Positions 1-7,549 of a stretch of 64,000 nt of DNA are shown one piece after another. The translations under genes and the position numbers were made by a program. A model generated the notes under the pieces. It was given only the letters and a program-made list of their open reading frames with translations, searched no databases and had not been told where the DNA came from. Location of the stretch: the NCBI RefSeq assembly GCF_040289685.1, contig NZ_PSLQ01000008.1, positions 11,547-75,546 of the forward strand, given 5' to 3'. This DNA is from Pyrinomonas sp040289685 (GTDB lineage: Bacteria; Acidobacteriota; Blastocatellia; Pyrinomonadales; Pyrinomonadaceae). Positions within the stretch are counted from its first letter, which is position 1. Each line of letters begins with the position of its first letter.

Positions 1-86
1 GTCGCCCGCCTTCAGCTCGAGTCAAAGATTTCGCTAGCGCCGCGACAACACGCCGCGCTTTTTTTGAATCAGCTCCAAGGTTCAAG

Positions 87-389
87 CTAGCGAGAACCGT
101 TCTCCTGCCTGATGATCGCCTCAGCGATCATGCCTGCCGGCGGATCGTACCGCCCGGATCGAACCAGTTCGCGAAGCTCAGCCACCCGCTCTTGCCGCAT
201 GTCCGGCATGTCGCGCAAGCGCGCAGCGAGCTGTTGCATGCGCGCGGCGCGCTCCGATAAGCTCACGCGGTCTGCGCCCTCCGACGTTCGCGCTTCTTCC
301 GCTTTGCGCACTTCGGCAGCGCGTTCCGTGCGCCGCACCGGCCCGACGCGACCGGTTTCGATTTCGCCGTTTAACTCCACCCTGTTCAT
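87..389 (-). CDS. flgM: Negative regulator of flagellin synthesis (anti-sigma-28 factor) FlgM
   Basis: Small protein of about 100 residues whose C-terminal half has the FlgM pattern: a helix with VSLSERA, then VAELRELVRSGRYDP and a final amphipathic helix MIAEAII. FlgM binds FliA (sigma-28), holding late flagellar genes off until it is exported through the finished hook. It is the last gene of the leftward flagellar cluster, 46 bases after flgJ, and has its own sigma-28-like site overlapping the flgJ stop, which would give the usual feedback loop. I chose the ATG at 389 because GGAG lies 6 bases upstream. An ATG at 401, with GAGG only 4 bases upstream, is the alternative. Confidence 0.9.
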   Translation of the reverse strand: MNRVELNGEIETGRVGPVRRTERAAEVRKAEEARTSEGADRVSLSERAARMQQLAARLRDMPDMRQERVAELRELVRSGRYDPPAGMIAEAIIRQENGSR

Positions 390-435
390 CTGTTTCTCCA
401 TTGCGCCTCTTCAAGGGGATCTTCCCCAAAGCTTC

Positions 436-463
436 TTATCGGCTATTTCGGGCCAAATCATTA
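436..463 (-). promoter_or_regulatory. Candidate sigma-28 (FliA) promoter of flgM
   Basis: Reading leftward, TAAT, a 16-base spacer and a perfect GCCGATAA -10 box (bases 436-443) precede flgM. The -10 box contains the flgJ stop codon. The 12-mer GCCGATAAGAAG recurs exactly in the GAF-gene promoter at 16.4 kb. The -35 half is weak, so the call rests on the -10 box and context. Confidence 0.6.
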
Positions 464-1365
464 GCCTTTATTCGTTCGACTTCGCGCAATGGGTCGACGC
501 GCCGTCCATCCTCGACCACCTCGAAATGCAGATGCGGCCCCGTCGCCCGCCCCGTGGCGCCGACGGTGGCGATGGGTTGGCCAGCGCGCACGTGGTCGCC
601 CGGCTGGACCAGCAAGCGTTCAGCATGGGCGTAGAGAGTGCGCCGTCCGTCTGCATGTTCGATGACGACCGTGTTGCCGTAACCGCGCCTTTTCCCGGCG
701 AAGATCACCCGTCCGTCGCCTGCCGCAGCGATGCTGGTCCCGCGCGGTGCAGCCAGATCGACGCCAGCGTGATATCGCTGCCGCCCGTTGATGGGATCGC
801 GGCGCAGACCGAAAGACGAGCTGAGGCGCGCCCACAAAGGCATCCGCAGCGGAACCTCTTCGCCAACTGTTGGCGCTCCATGCCCCGACGCACCATGCGG
901 TTCGGCGAAGACGCGCCGCGGCCGAGTGAGATGTATCACCTCTTCCGGCGAGCTGAGCACGCGCTGCTCGGATGCCGCCATCGAACTGCTTATGTGACGC
1001 GGTTCGACGCCAACTGAGGGGACCGCCTCCGTCTTCTCAACGCGGACCAGTCGCGCTCCTTCCACCGCTCGGACGAGCGGCGATCGCTCTTCGGCGAGGT
1101 TCAGGCCGCGCAGGATCATGTCGGCGATGCCGATGCCTCCGCCGCGTGACATCGCCCGCGCGATCTCTTCGCCGAACATCTGACGATAGACGCCACTTGC
1201 CGAGCCGCCGAACAGATCATCTTCGCTCTCCTCCGCAGGGGCGAGCGCCGAAGTCAACTGATTGAGCAACAGCGCCTCAAATTCCTGCGCGGCGCGCCGC
1301 GCTTCGGCTCGACGCTGCGTGGCGTTGATGGTCGCCGTGCCATTGATGGCCGTGATCTCCGACAC
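436..1365 (-). CDS. flgJ: FlgJ-type rod-binding protein fused to an M23 metallopeptidase
   Basis: The N-terminal 85 or so residues match the FlgJ rod-binding domain (EFEALLLNQL, a MFGEEIARAM helix, GIGIADMI). After a variable linker, residues about 176-295 form a LytM/M23 peptidase with the zinc motifs YHAGVDL (HxxxD) and HLHFEV (HxH). It should act in the periplasm, capping the growing rod while opening peptidoglycan. Enterobacterial FlgJ carries a glucosaminidase instead, so here the hydrolase half differs. The start is a GTG at 1365 with AAGGAG 9 bases upstream. It overlaps the flgI gap closely, as expected in one transcript with flgI and flgH. Confidence 0.88.
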   Translation of the reverse strand: MSEITAINGTATINATQRRAEARRAAQEFEALLLNQLTSALAPAEESEDDLFGGSASGVYRQMFGEEIARAMSRGGGIGIADMILRGLNLAEERSPLVRAVEGARLVRVEKTEAVPSVGVEPRHISSSMAASEQRVLSSPEEVIHLTRPRRVFAEPHGASGHGAPTVGEEVPLRMPLWARLSSSFGLRRDPINGRQRYHAGVDLAAPRGTSIAAAGDGRVIFAGKRRGYGNTVVIEHADGRRTLYAHAERLLVQPGDHVRAGQPIATVGATGRATGPHLHFEVVEDGRRVDPLREVERIKANDLARNSR

Positions 1366-1378
1366 TTCGCTTCGCTCC

Positions 1379-2593
1379 TTACTGCATCTCCAAGTCGGCG
1401 GCGAGCGCGCCAGCCGCTTTGATCGCCTGCAAGATGCTGATGATGTCGCGCGCCGAAACGCCCACTGCGCGCAAGCCGCGCACAACCTCATCGACGGTCG
1501 CGCCATCGGGCAGCACGACTGATTCCGGCTTGCGCTCTTTGACTTCGACGCTCGTGCGCGGGACGACCGCGGTCTCGCCCGTTCTTGACAACGGCCCCGG
1601 CTGCGAAACTTCGTATTCCGTGCCGACGCGCACCGTGATGCCGCCCTGCGAGATCGCCACCGAAGAGAGTCGGACGTTGCCGCCCATGACGATGGTCCCT
1701 GTCCGTTCATTGATGACCACTTTGGCCACCACGTCGGTTTCAAGGCGCAGCGCTTCGAGTTCAGCGATGAACCCAACGCGATCCTGCTGCCAGCCGTTTG
1801 GCAAGAAGATCTCGACGTTGCGTCCATCGATGGCACGCGCCGTGCCCGTGCCGAATTTGGCGTTGACCGCACGCGCCAGACGCGCCGCCGTCGTGAAATC
1901 ATCTTGCCTGAGCGCCAACGTCAAGCGTCCGCCAGCGGCCAGATCGGTGGCGATTTCGCGTTCAACGAGCGCCCCGTTGGGAACGCGCCCCACCGTCGGG
2001 TGATTGACCTCGACGGAATTGCCCGGCTCGCCCGCCGAGATACCACCTACCGAAACGGGACCTTGGGCGAGCGCATAGACTTGACCATCAACGCCGCGCA
2101 AAGGCGTCAAGACCAACGTCCCGCCCTGCAACGAGCGCGCATCGCCGATGGACGAAACTGTGACGTCGATCTTGGTCCCTTGACGGGCGAAGGGCGGAAG
2201 CGTAGCCGTGACGAGAACGGTGGCCATGTTCTCCGGACGCAAAGCATCGGTCGAGACGGTGATCCCCATGCGTTCGAGCAAGTTCTGCAACGTCTGTCGC
2301 GCGTAGAGGTTCTGTTGCACGCGGTCGCCCGTGCGGTTCAGGCCGATGACGATGCCATAGCCGATGAGCTGATTCGAGCGGACGCCCTCGATTTCGGCGA
2401 TGTCTTTGACGCGCACCGTCAAACGATTGACGCTCTGGCCGAGCGCTGCCGCCGCAAGGCAAAGCGCCATGTAGAACGAGCAGAAGAGTTGAGCCGCATG
2501 CACGCAGTCAACACAGTCGGGAACGAGCGCCATGAGATCTTCGAGCGCGGCTGAACGACGGCGTCTGCGCGGTTTTCGGTCGTTAGTGAACAT
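1379..2593 (-). CDS. flgI: Flagellar P-ring protein FlgI
   Basis: About 404 residues, close to the family norm. After a basic N-terminus and hydrophobic export segment ending near AAAALG, the mature part starts with the FlgI signature (RVKDIAEIEGVRSNQLIGYGIVIGLNRTGD). Long stretches typical of FlgI follow, including NMATVLVTATLPPFARQGTKIDVTVSS and the C-terminal GATVDEVVRGL. FlgI builds the periplasmic P ring around the rod and needs FlgA as chaperone. Both neighbours, flgH and flgA, are in the same leftward cluster. The start ATG at 2593 has GAGGTG 6 bases upstream. The frame is open further upstream but that part reads as antisense noise over flgH. Confidence 0.95.
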   Translation of the reverse strand: MFTNDRKPRRRRRSAALEDLMALVPDCVDCVHAAQLFCSFYMALCLAAAALGQSVNRLTVRVKDIAEIEGVRSNQLIGYGIVIGLNRTGDRVQQNLYARQTLQNLLERMGITVSTDALRPENMATVLVTATLPPFARQGTKIDVTVSSIGDARSLQGGTLVLTPLRGVDGQVYALAQGPVSVGGISAGEPGNSVEVNHPTVGRVPNGALVEREIATDLAAGGRLTLALRQDDFTTAARLARAVNAKFGTGTARAIDGRNVEIFLPNGWQQDRVGFIAELEALRLETDVVAKVVINERTGTIVMGGNVRLSSVAISQGGITVRVGTEYEVSQPGPLSRTGETAVVPRTSVEVKERKPESVVLPDGATVDEVVRGLRAVGVSARDIISILQAIKAAGALAADLEMQ

Positions 2594-2606
2594 GGCTTTC
2601 ACCTCG

Positions 2607-3266
2607 TCAGAAGGGCGCGATCTTCTCAAAGAGCCGGAAGAGCCAACCCGGCGCGTTATCCGCAGAGGCAACTCCCTTGCCATTAAGTTCAACGCGCAAA
2701 TCGCCAATGGCCGTCGTCGGCACGGTATTGTCTGCCGCCACGTCGCGCTGTCGCACGACGCCGGAGAGCAGCAGCGTTTCCGTCTCTTTGTTGACGCGGA
2801 CCAGTTTGCGCGCTTCGATGCGCAGGTCCCCGTTAGGCAACACCTCGACCACGCGGGCGACGATGCGCGCGCGCACGTTGCTTCGCCTCTCGGTTGAACC
2901 TTTGCCGTCGTATTTGCGCGAACCCAGCGCACCGATGACGCCAGCGGCGATGCCGGCACCGGGAAGCGGCAACGCTCCGGCTGCCGTCACGAGGCCGCCA
3001 AGCGTGCCGGAGTCGCGCGCGCGTTTGGCGTTTGAAGCGACCGATGCGGTGCTCTCTTCGACTACATCGACGAAGACCAGATCGCCCATGCGACGCGGTT
3101 TGAAATCGCCGTAAAGGTCGACCATCGGCGAGGCTTGCACGAAGAGCGAGCCGTTGGCCGAAGGCGCTGCCCTGTCGGCGGTTCGAATCATTTCACCTTG
3201 CGCCCAACACCACAATGGAGACATCACGCAGATCATCAAGGCAAACAGTCTGAAGCGCCCATTCAT
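2607..3266 (-). CDS. flgH: Flagellar L-ring protein FlgH
   Basis: 219 residues with an N-terminal signal sequence, then the FlgH core: SLFVQASPMVDLYGDFKPRRMGDLVFVDVVE, a glycine/alanine-rich stretch, and the C-terminal NGDLRIEARKLVRVN...LLSGVVRQRDV...NTVPTTAIGDLRVELNGKG. It forms the outer-membrane L ring with the FlgI P ring. Most FlgH proteins are lipoproteins, but the signal end here (SPLWCWAQG) does not fit a standard lipobox because Trp precedes the Cys. It may be cleaved by signal peptidase I or use an unusual lipobox. The start ATG at 3266 has GGGAG 6 bases upstream, and flgI begins 13 bases after its stop. Confidence 0.94.
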   Translation of the reverse strand: MNGRFRLFALMICVMSPLWCWAQGEMIRTADRAAPSANGSLFVQASPMVDLYGDFKPRRMGDLVFVDVVEESTASVASNAKRARDSGTLGGLVTAAGALPLPGAGIAAGVIGALGSRKYDGKGSTERRSNVRARIVARVVEVLPNGDLRIEARKLVRVNKETETLLLSGVVRQRDVAADNTVPTTAIGDLRVELNGKGVASADNAPGWLFRLFEKIAPF

Positions 3267-3318
3267 CTTCTTCTCCCTTTTCCGACGCGATCTAACCCGC
3301 TCGACCACAAGATCCAGC

Positions 3319-3348
3319 GGCGCAACCACTACCGGTTGTGGTAGCGCC
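3319..3348. promoter_or_regulatory. Near-perfect 30-base palindrome between flgA and flgH
   Basis: GGCGC and GCGCC flank ACCAC/GTGGT arms around a central ACCGGT. 26 of the 30 positions obey two-fold symmetry. It lies in the only sizeable gap inside the leftward flagellar cluster, about 53 bases before the flgH start. It could be an operator, or an RNA hairpin that tunes read-through from flgA. There is no T-run on either side, so an ordinary terminator is unlikely. Confidence 0.55.
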
Positions 3349-3480
3349 AACCGATGTCGCTGGTCCGGTCGCTGGCAACGGATCGAGCTGCGGCTGCTGG
3401 CGGTCATAGATCCCTAGAAGTTCGCTCCGCAAAAGCGCGCAAATCGAGGGGCGCTTCCCCGACGAGAAGAGACGCGCCTT

Positions 3481-4491
3481 TTAAAAGCGCACGCGAACGA
3501 CCCCTTCATCGACGACCACCGCTTGCAGCAACGCGCCCGATTGCGCGTTTCGCACCGTGATGCGGTCGCCTATGCGCCCGGCGGCGCGCGCTTCGCCCAT
3601 GACGGCGACGCGCACGCGATCGCTCGCCCCTTCGATGCGCACTTGATCCCCCGGACGGATCACCGTTTCCGCGTGGAGCGCATCGATCGTGAACGTCTCG
3701 CCCCGGACGATCAAGCGACTCGCCGCCATTCCGCGAAGCTGCTTCGTCTCGCGCAAGTACGAAGTCACAGGGCGAGTCAAGCGCCTCACTTCAACGGTCG
3801 CATCCTCTTCGCGCAGACGCCTTCCAATCGCCAGATCACGCGCAGCTACCAGCACCGGAGCAAAGGCTTCCACCTGCGCCGTCAAGCTCAAGCGTCGCAC
3901 TGTGCGACCGTCAACGCGCACTTCCGCCGTCAGCGGGAAGGGCGTAAACGGATCGCGCACGCCGTTCGCCGCAACACGCACCTCGATCTGCCCCGTTGGG
4001 ATATCGACGTGCGGTGGCAGGTCCAAACGCACGAGCCGCGCTGTAGCCCCCGCCGCTTGAAGTTCGGTCAACACCGCTTGTTCGACCGCAGCGCGCAAGA
4101 GCTGTTCGTCTAGCTTTTGCGCGGCGCGCCGCACGAGGCTCGAAGCCGGTCCGCTGAAGCGCACTTCTTCGGCGCGAAATCCGGCAGCGATGATGGCGCG
4201 CAGCACGTCAACGCGCCCGATCTCGCGCGCTGCCCCCACCGCCGGAGCGTAGCCGAGCGACGCGGAGGCAAGCCGCGCCCTGTTCATTTCGTCGGCAGCA
4301 TGTATTTCGGCGATCTGGCCCAAAGTCAACACGTCCGAAGACACGATCGTTTCAGCGCGCAGACGCAGCTCGGCAACCGTCTGCGCGTTCGATCTGAACG
4401 CGCAAGCGAGCACACACAGGAGCGTGAACCACACCAGTCGCATGGCAATTACAGCGTTGCGAGGCGAAAGCGCCGACGGACGAAACGCCAT
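3481..4491 (-). CDS. flgA: Flagella basal body P-ring formation protein FlgA
   Basis: About 336 residues. A signal peptide (MRLVWFTLLCVLACAFRSNA) is followed by SAF/FlgA-type repeats: ARDLAIGRRLREEDATVEVRRL, MAASRLIVRGETFTID, VIRPGDQVRI and the C-terminal GRIGDRITVRNAQSGALLQAVVVDEG. FlgA is the periplasmic chaperone for FlgI assembly, and both ring genes follow it. It is longer than many FlgA proteins, with an extra N-terminal region. The start is uncertain: ATG 4491 gives a longer n-region, while ATG 4443 starts exactly at the signal peptide. Neither has a good ribosome binding site. Confidence 0.88.
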   Translation of the reverse strand: MAFRPSALSPRNAVIAMRLVWFTLLCVLACAFRSNAQTVAELRLRAETIVSSDVLTLGQIAEIHAADEMNRARLASASLGYAPAVGAAREIGRVDVLRAIIAAGFRAEEVRFSGPASSLVRRAAQKLDEQLLRAAVEQAVLTELQAAGATARLVRLDLPPHVDIPTGQIEVRVAANGVRDPFTPFPLTAEVRVDGRTVRRLSLTAQVEAFAPVLVAARDLAIGRRLREEDATVEVRRLTRPVTSYLRETKQLRGMAASRLIVRGETFTIDALHAETVIRPGDQVRIEGASDRVRVAVMGEARAAGRIGDRITVRNAQSGALLQAVVVDEGVVRVRF

Positions 4492-4523
4492 CTGCGCCGC
4501 TCACATGACCGAACCATGTTCGA

Positions 4524-5312
4524 CTACGAGACGGCTTGATTGATGGTCGCCAGCATCCGATCGGCGGCGGTGATGACCTTGGAGTTGGTCTCGTAGGCCC
4601 GTTGTGCAGCGATCATCTGGACCAGTTCCTCGACGACGTTGACGTTGGAACCTTCAACGAATCCCTGATTGATCCGTCCCAAGCCGTTTGCGTCGGGCGT
4701 CCCGACAGTTGGCTGCCCCGAGGCTGCCGTTTCGCGGAAGAGGTTGCGCCCGAGCGATTCGAGTCCGGCGGGATTGGCGAAAGTCGCCAGTTGAATCTGG
4801 CCGACCGTCTGCGCGTTCGCCTGCCCTGGCATGGTGACGCTCACCGTACCATCGGTCCCGATGGTGATCGAAGTCGCCTCGCGTGGGATGGTGATGGCCG
4901 GCTCCAGCGGCTCGCCCGTTGCCGTGACGATCTGTCCCTCAGCATTCAAGTGAAAGGAACCGGCGCGCGTGTAGGCGATCTCGCCGTTGCTCAAGCGAAC
5001 TTGAAAGAATCCGCTCCCTTCGATGACGAGATCAAGCGGGTTCTGCGTCTGTTGGAAATCGCCCTGCAAAAAGATGCGTTCGCTCGCCACGGCGCGCGTG
5101 CCCAGACCGATCTGCAAACCGACGGGCAGCGATGTTTGCGCATTGGAGGCGGCGCCCGGCGTGCGCAGGTTCTGATAGAGGATGTCTTGAAACTCCAACC
5201 GCGTCCGCTTGAAACCGACGGTGGAGGAGTTGGCGAGGTTGTTAGCGATGTTATCGATCTGCTGCTGCTGGGCCATCATGCCCGTCGCAGCGGTGTGAAG
5301 TGCTCTGCTCAT
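4524..5312 (-). CDS. flgG: Flagellar distal rod protein FlgG
   Basis: 262 residues, the normal FlgG length. It begins with the rod signature SRALHTAATGMMAQQQQIDNIANNLANSSTVGFKR, continues with the GSGFFQV and TRAGSFHLNAEGQIVT blocks, and ends with the conserved ELVQMIAAQRAYETNSKVITAADRML helix. FlgG forms the distal rod that passes through the P and L rings. It follows flgF by 32 bases. The ATG at 5312 has AAAGGAG 6 bases upstream, so the open frame before it is not used. Confidence 0.96.
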   Translation of the reverse strand: MSRALHTAATGMMAQQQQIDNIANNLANSSTVGFKRTRLEFQDILYQNLRTPGAASNAQTSLPVGLQIGLGTRAVASERIFLQGDFQQTQNPLDLVIEGSGFFQVRLSNGEIAYTRAGSFHLNAEGQIVTATGEPLEPAITIPREATSITIGTDGTVSVTMPGQANAQTVGQIQLATFANPAGLESLGRNLFRETAASGQPTVGTPDANGLGRINQGFVEGSNVNVVEELVQMIAAQRAYETNSKVITAADRMLATINQAVS

Positions 5313-5344
5313 CTTTCGCTCCTTTCGTTGACCGACATGCGGTG

Positions 5345-6172
5345 CTAGATTCTTCCGAGTTCGTTGACGATCTTGCGTCCGAGCTCGTTCATCATCAGCG
5401 TCACGCAACGCTGCATGGACTCGAACTCGCGCCCTTGCTGAATCATCGTCACCAGTTCCGCAACCGGGTTGACGTTCGACATTTCGAGCGCGCCCGACCG
5501 AACCGCTGTGCCGACAGCTTCTTTGGGCTGCTCGGCGCCCGTGGCGGCAAACAGCGCTTGTCCTTCTTTGATGAGGGCGCGGCCTGCGTTCTCGAATCGC
5601 ACGAGTTTCAAGCGTCCGACGATGCTCCCTCGAACCGAGATGACGCCGTCGCTGCTAATGGAGACTTCGCCCGGAGGGAGCGTGAGCGGCCCGGCGTCAC
5701 CCACCACGAGGTCGCCGTCGTGCGTGACGAGTTGGCCGGCGGAATTCAACGTGAGCGATCCGGACCGCGTGTAACGCTCGCCGCGCGCCGTCGCGACGAC
5801 CAGAAAACCATCTCCTTCTAGAGCGATGTCGAGCGTCCGCCCCGTCTGACGGATCGGGCCGGCGGAGAAATCGGTCGCCGTGGCGCTCACCACGCCCACG
5901 CGACGCGCATGAAGCGCCAACGTCGAAGCGCGTTCCGCATCAATAGCCGCATCGTCGCCACTGAGCGCAGCGGAAGCGGGTTGCGCGCTGCCGCTCGTTT
6001 CAGCTCCGAGCGTTTGGCTCTCCGGCGATACCTCCGCTTCCACGGCGCGGTAAAGCAGTCTGTCGGCTTTGAAAGCCGTGGTCGAAACATTGGCGATGTT
6101 GTTCGCTGTCACATCGAGCGCCCGTTGCCGAGCGCGCATGCCAAGGTAAGCGGTATACAATCCGTTGCTCAT
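5345..6172 (-). CDS. flgF: Flagellar proximal rod protein FlgF
   Basis: 275 residues with the flagellar rod/hook N-terminus NGLYTAYLGMRARQRALDVTANNIANVSTTAFKADR, the GDGFLVV and YTRSGSLTLN blocks, and a C-terminal helix ending GREFESMQRCVTLMMNELGRK. It differs from FlgG by an insert (about residues 45-85) and a less conserved C-terminus. With flgG directly downstream, FlgF is the best fit. The start ATG at 6172 has a modest GGAAGGGA upstream. Confidence 0.88.
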   Translation of the reverse strand: MSNGLYTAYLGMRARQRALDVTANNIANVSTTAFKADRLLYRAVEAEVSPESQTLGAETSGSAQPASAALSGDDAAIDAERASTLALHARRVGVVSATATDFSAGPIRQTGRTLDIALEGDGFLVVATARGERYTRSGSLTLNSAGQLVTHDGDLVVGDAGPLTLPPGEVSISSDGVISVRGSIVGRLKLVRFENAGRALIKEGQALFAATGAEQPKEAVGTAVRSGALEMSNVNPVAELVTMIQQGREFESMQRCVTLMMNELGRKIVNELGRI

Positions 6173-6238
6173 CTGGCTTCCCTTCCACGTGAGAATTCAG
6201 TTCGCAATGCCGCTCGTCTATCCGTCGTTCATCTGGCT

Positions 6239-6634
6239 TCAAGCCGCGCGGCTCAAGCCAATGATCAATTCGACCTCGCCGTGCGGGATATTGAGCATGG
6301 ACGAAATGGCACGTGCATCAAGCCCTCTTCGCGCAAGCCGCAACACGCGGTAGCGGCGTTCGGTCAAACTCGGTTTGATCGTTGCGCCCTCCGATGGGCT
6401 CTGTTGCCGATCGGCGTCGCTGGCTATTGGGCGGCGTGCGGCGGGCGTGCGCGTCGCCGACTCGGTTGCGCGGCGAAGCGCTGTCAATTGGCCTTCGAGG
6501 TCGGCGATGGAAGAGAGCAGTTCTTCGGTACGAACCCGCTCGCGCCGCAGCCGGAGTTGTTGGATGGAACACAGCACCAAAGAGACGACGCTTGTGCACA
6601 AAGCGATGAGCGATAGAAGCTGAAAGTTCGGCAT
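6239..6634 (-). CDS. Membrane-anchored DUF6115/DUF2802-like flagellar-locus protein
   Basis: 131 residues. One N-terminal transmembrane helix (LLSLIALCTSVVSLVLC) is followed by a coiled coil with many Arg/Glu, a low-complexity spacer, and a C-terminal helix-turn-helix-like block (RYRVLRLARRGLDARAISSMLNIPHGEVELIIGL). Proteins of this build are common in flagellar operons but have no firm function. The C-terminal block resembles a small DNA- or protein-binding domain. The ATG at 6634 has GAGGAG close upstream and starts 15 bases after the fliN/Y stop. I infer a minor role at the switch or export apparatus only from position. Confidence 0.6.
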   Translation of the reverse strand: MPNFQLLSLIALCTSVVSLVLCSIQQLRLRRERVRTEELLSSIADLEGQLTALRRATESATRTPAARRPIASDADRQQSPSEGATIKPSLTERRYRVLRLARRGLDARAISSMLNIPHGEVELIIGLSRAA

Positions 6635-6648
6635 GATCTTCTCCTCAG

Positions 6649-7515
6649 TCAAATCATCGAAAAAGCGCGGTCGGCAGGCGAGCCGATCTCGGTAATGCGA
6701 ACGCCGTAGTAACCGTCAACGACCACCACTTCGCCGCGCGCCAACGGTCGCCCGTTGACTAAAATCTCCACGGGCTCATCCACGGTGCGATTGAGTTCGA
6801 CCATGGTGCCGACTCCCATGCGCACGACATCGCGCAGCGGCATCACGGTCGCCCCGAAACGCACGACGACGTCGAGTTCCACATCGAGCAACCGTTCGAT
6901 GTTGCGCGTGGCGGCGGCGCGCACGCCAGCGCTCGCCCCTTTCTGATCTAGTGGCGGGACCGGGTCATCTCTCCGCTTGGCCTCCGTCTCGATGGGAGCG
7001 AGCGTCCCTTGAGGCGCATAAAGCAGGAGCACCTGAGTTTCGAATTCGCCTTCCACCGCGAGCGAGAAAGTGCCGACCAACAACTGGTCGCCAACGATGG
7101 CACGCAACCGAGACTCGTCGGCGGTCAGATCCAAATGTCGCGCGTTGCTGATCTCAAACTTCTGGTCGCCAAATTTCTGCGCTGCCGCGGCGAAGACCGC
7201 ATTGGCCAGCGCGCGCGTGCCCGGCCGCATTCCTCCGTCACCTTCTGCCTTGACGAGTCGGTCGAGCGCGGCATCATCTTCCGTCTTGAAGAGCAAAACG
7301 ACCATGCCGCCGAGCGTCCCGCGACATTCGGCGGCGAAAGCTGCCGACCACGTCGCGGCAACGGCGAGCGCGCTGTTGGCCTGCTCGCCGGCGACTTCGC
7401 GCAGCGAAAGCGAAATCAGCTTGGAAGGGCGATCGAGGAGTTCTGGGGCAACTTCATTCCATGCGGCAACGAAGTTCTCAATCAGAATTTGCGAAAAGCG
7501 ATCTCCGGTCTCCAC
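6649..7515 (-). CDS. fliY: FliN/FliY-type flagellar motor switch protein with long N-terminal domain
   Basis: 288 residues. The C-terminal 80 or so residues are a SpoA/FliN domain (RLLDVELDVVVRFGATVMPLRDVVRMGVGTMVELNRTVDEPVEILVNGRPLARGEVVVVDGYYGVRITEI). The N-terminal 180 residues are FliY- or FliM-middle-domain-like, with ALANAVFAAAAQKFGDQKFEI and a hydrophobic VLLLYAP segment. It should sit in the C ring beneath FliM and FliG. A second, 94-residue FliN is encoded at 29161-29445, so this genome has a long and a short FliN. It lies 34 bases after fliM. The symbol fliY is by analogy, since no CheC phosphatase motif is evident. Confidence 0.82.
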   Translation of the reverse strand: METGDRFSQILIENFVAAWNEVAPELLDRPSKLISLSLREVAGEQANSALAVAATWSAAFAAECRGTLGGMVVLLFKTEDDAALDRLVKAEGDGGMRPGTRALANAVFAAAAQKFGDQKFEISNARHLDLTADESRLRAIVGDQLLVGTFSLAVEGEFETQVLLLYAPQGTLAPIETEAKRRDDPVPPLDQKGASAGVRAAATRNIERLLDVELDVVVRFGATVMPLRDVVRMGVGTMVELNRTVDEPVEILVNGRPLARGEVVVVDGYYGVRITEIGSPADRAFSMI

Positions 7516-7549
7516 CTCAAACCTCCATCTCGTTCGTCAACGCCACCCC

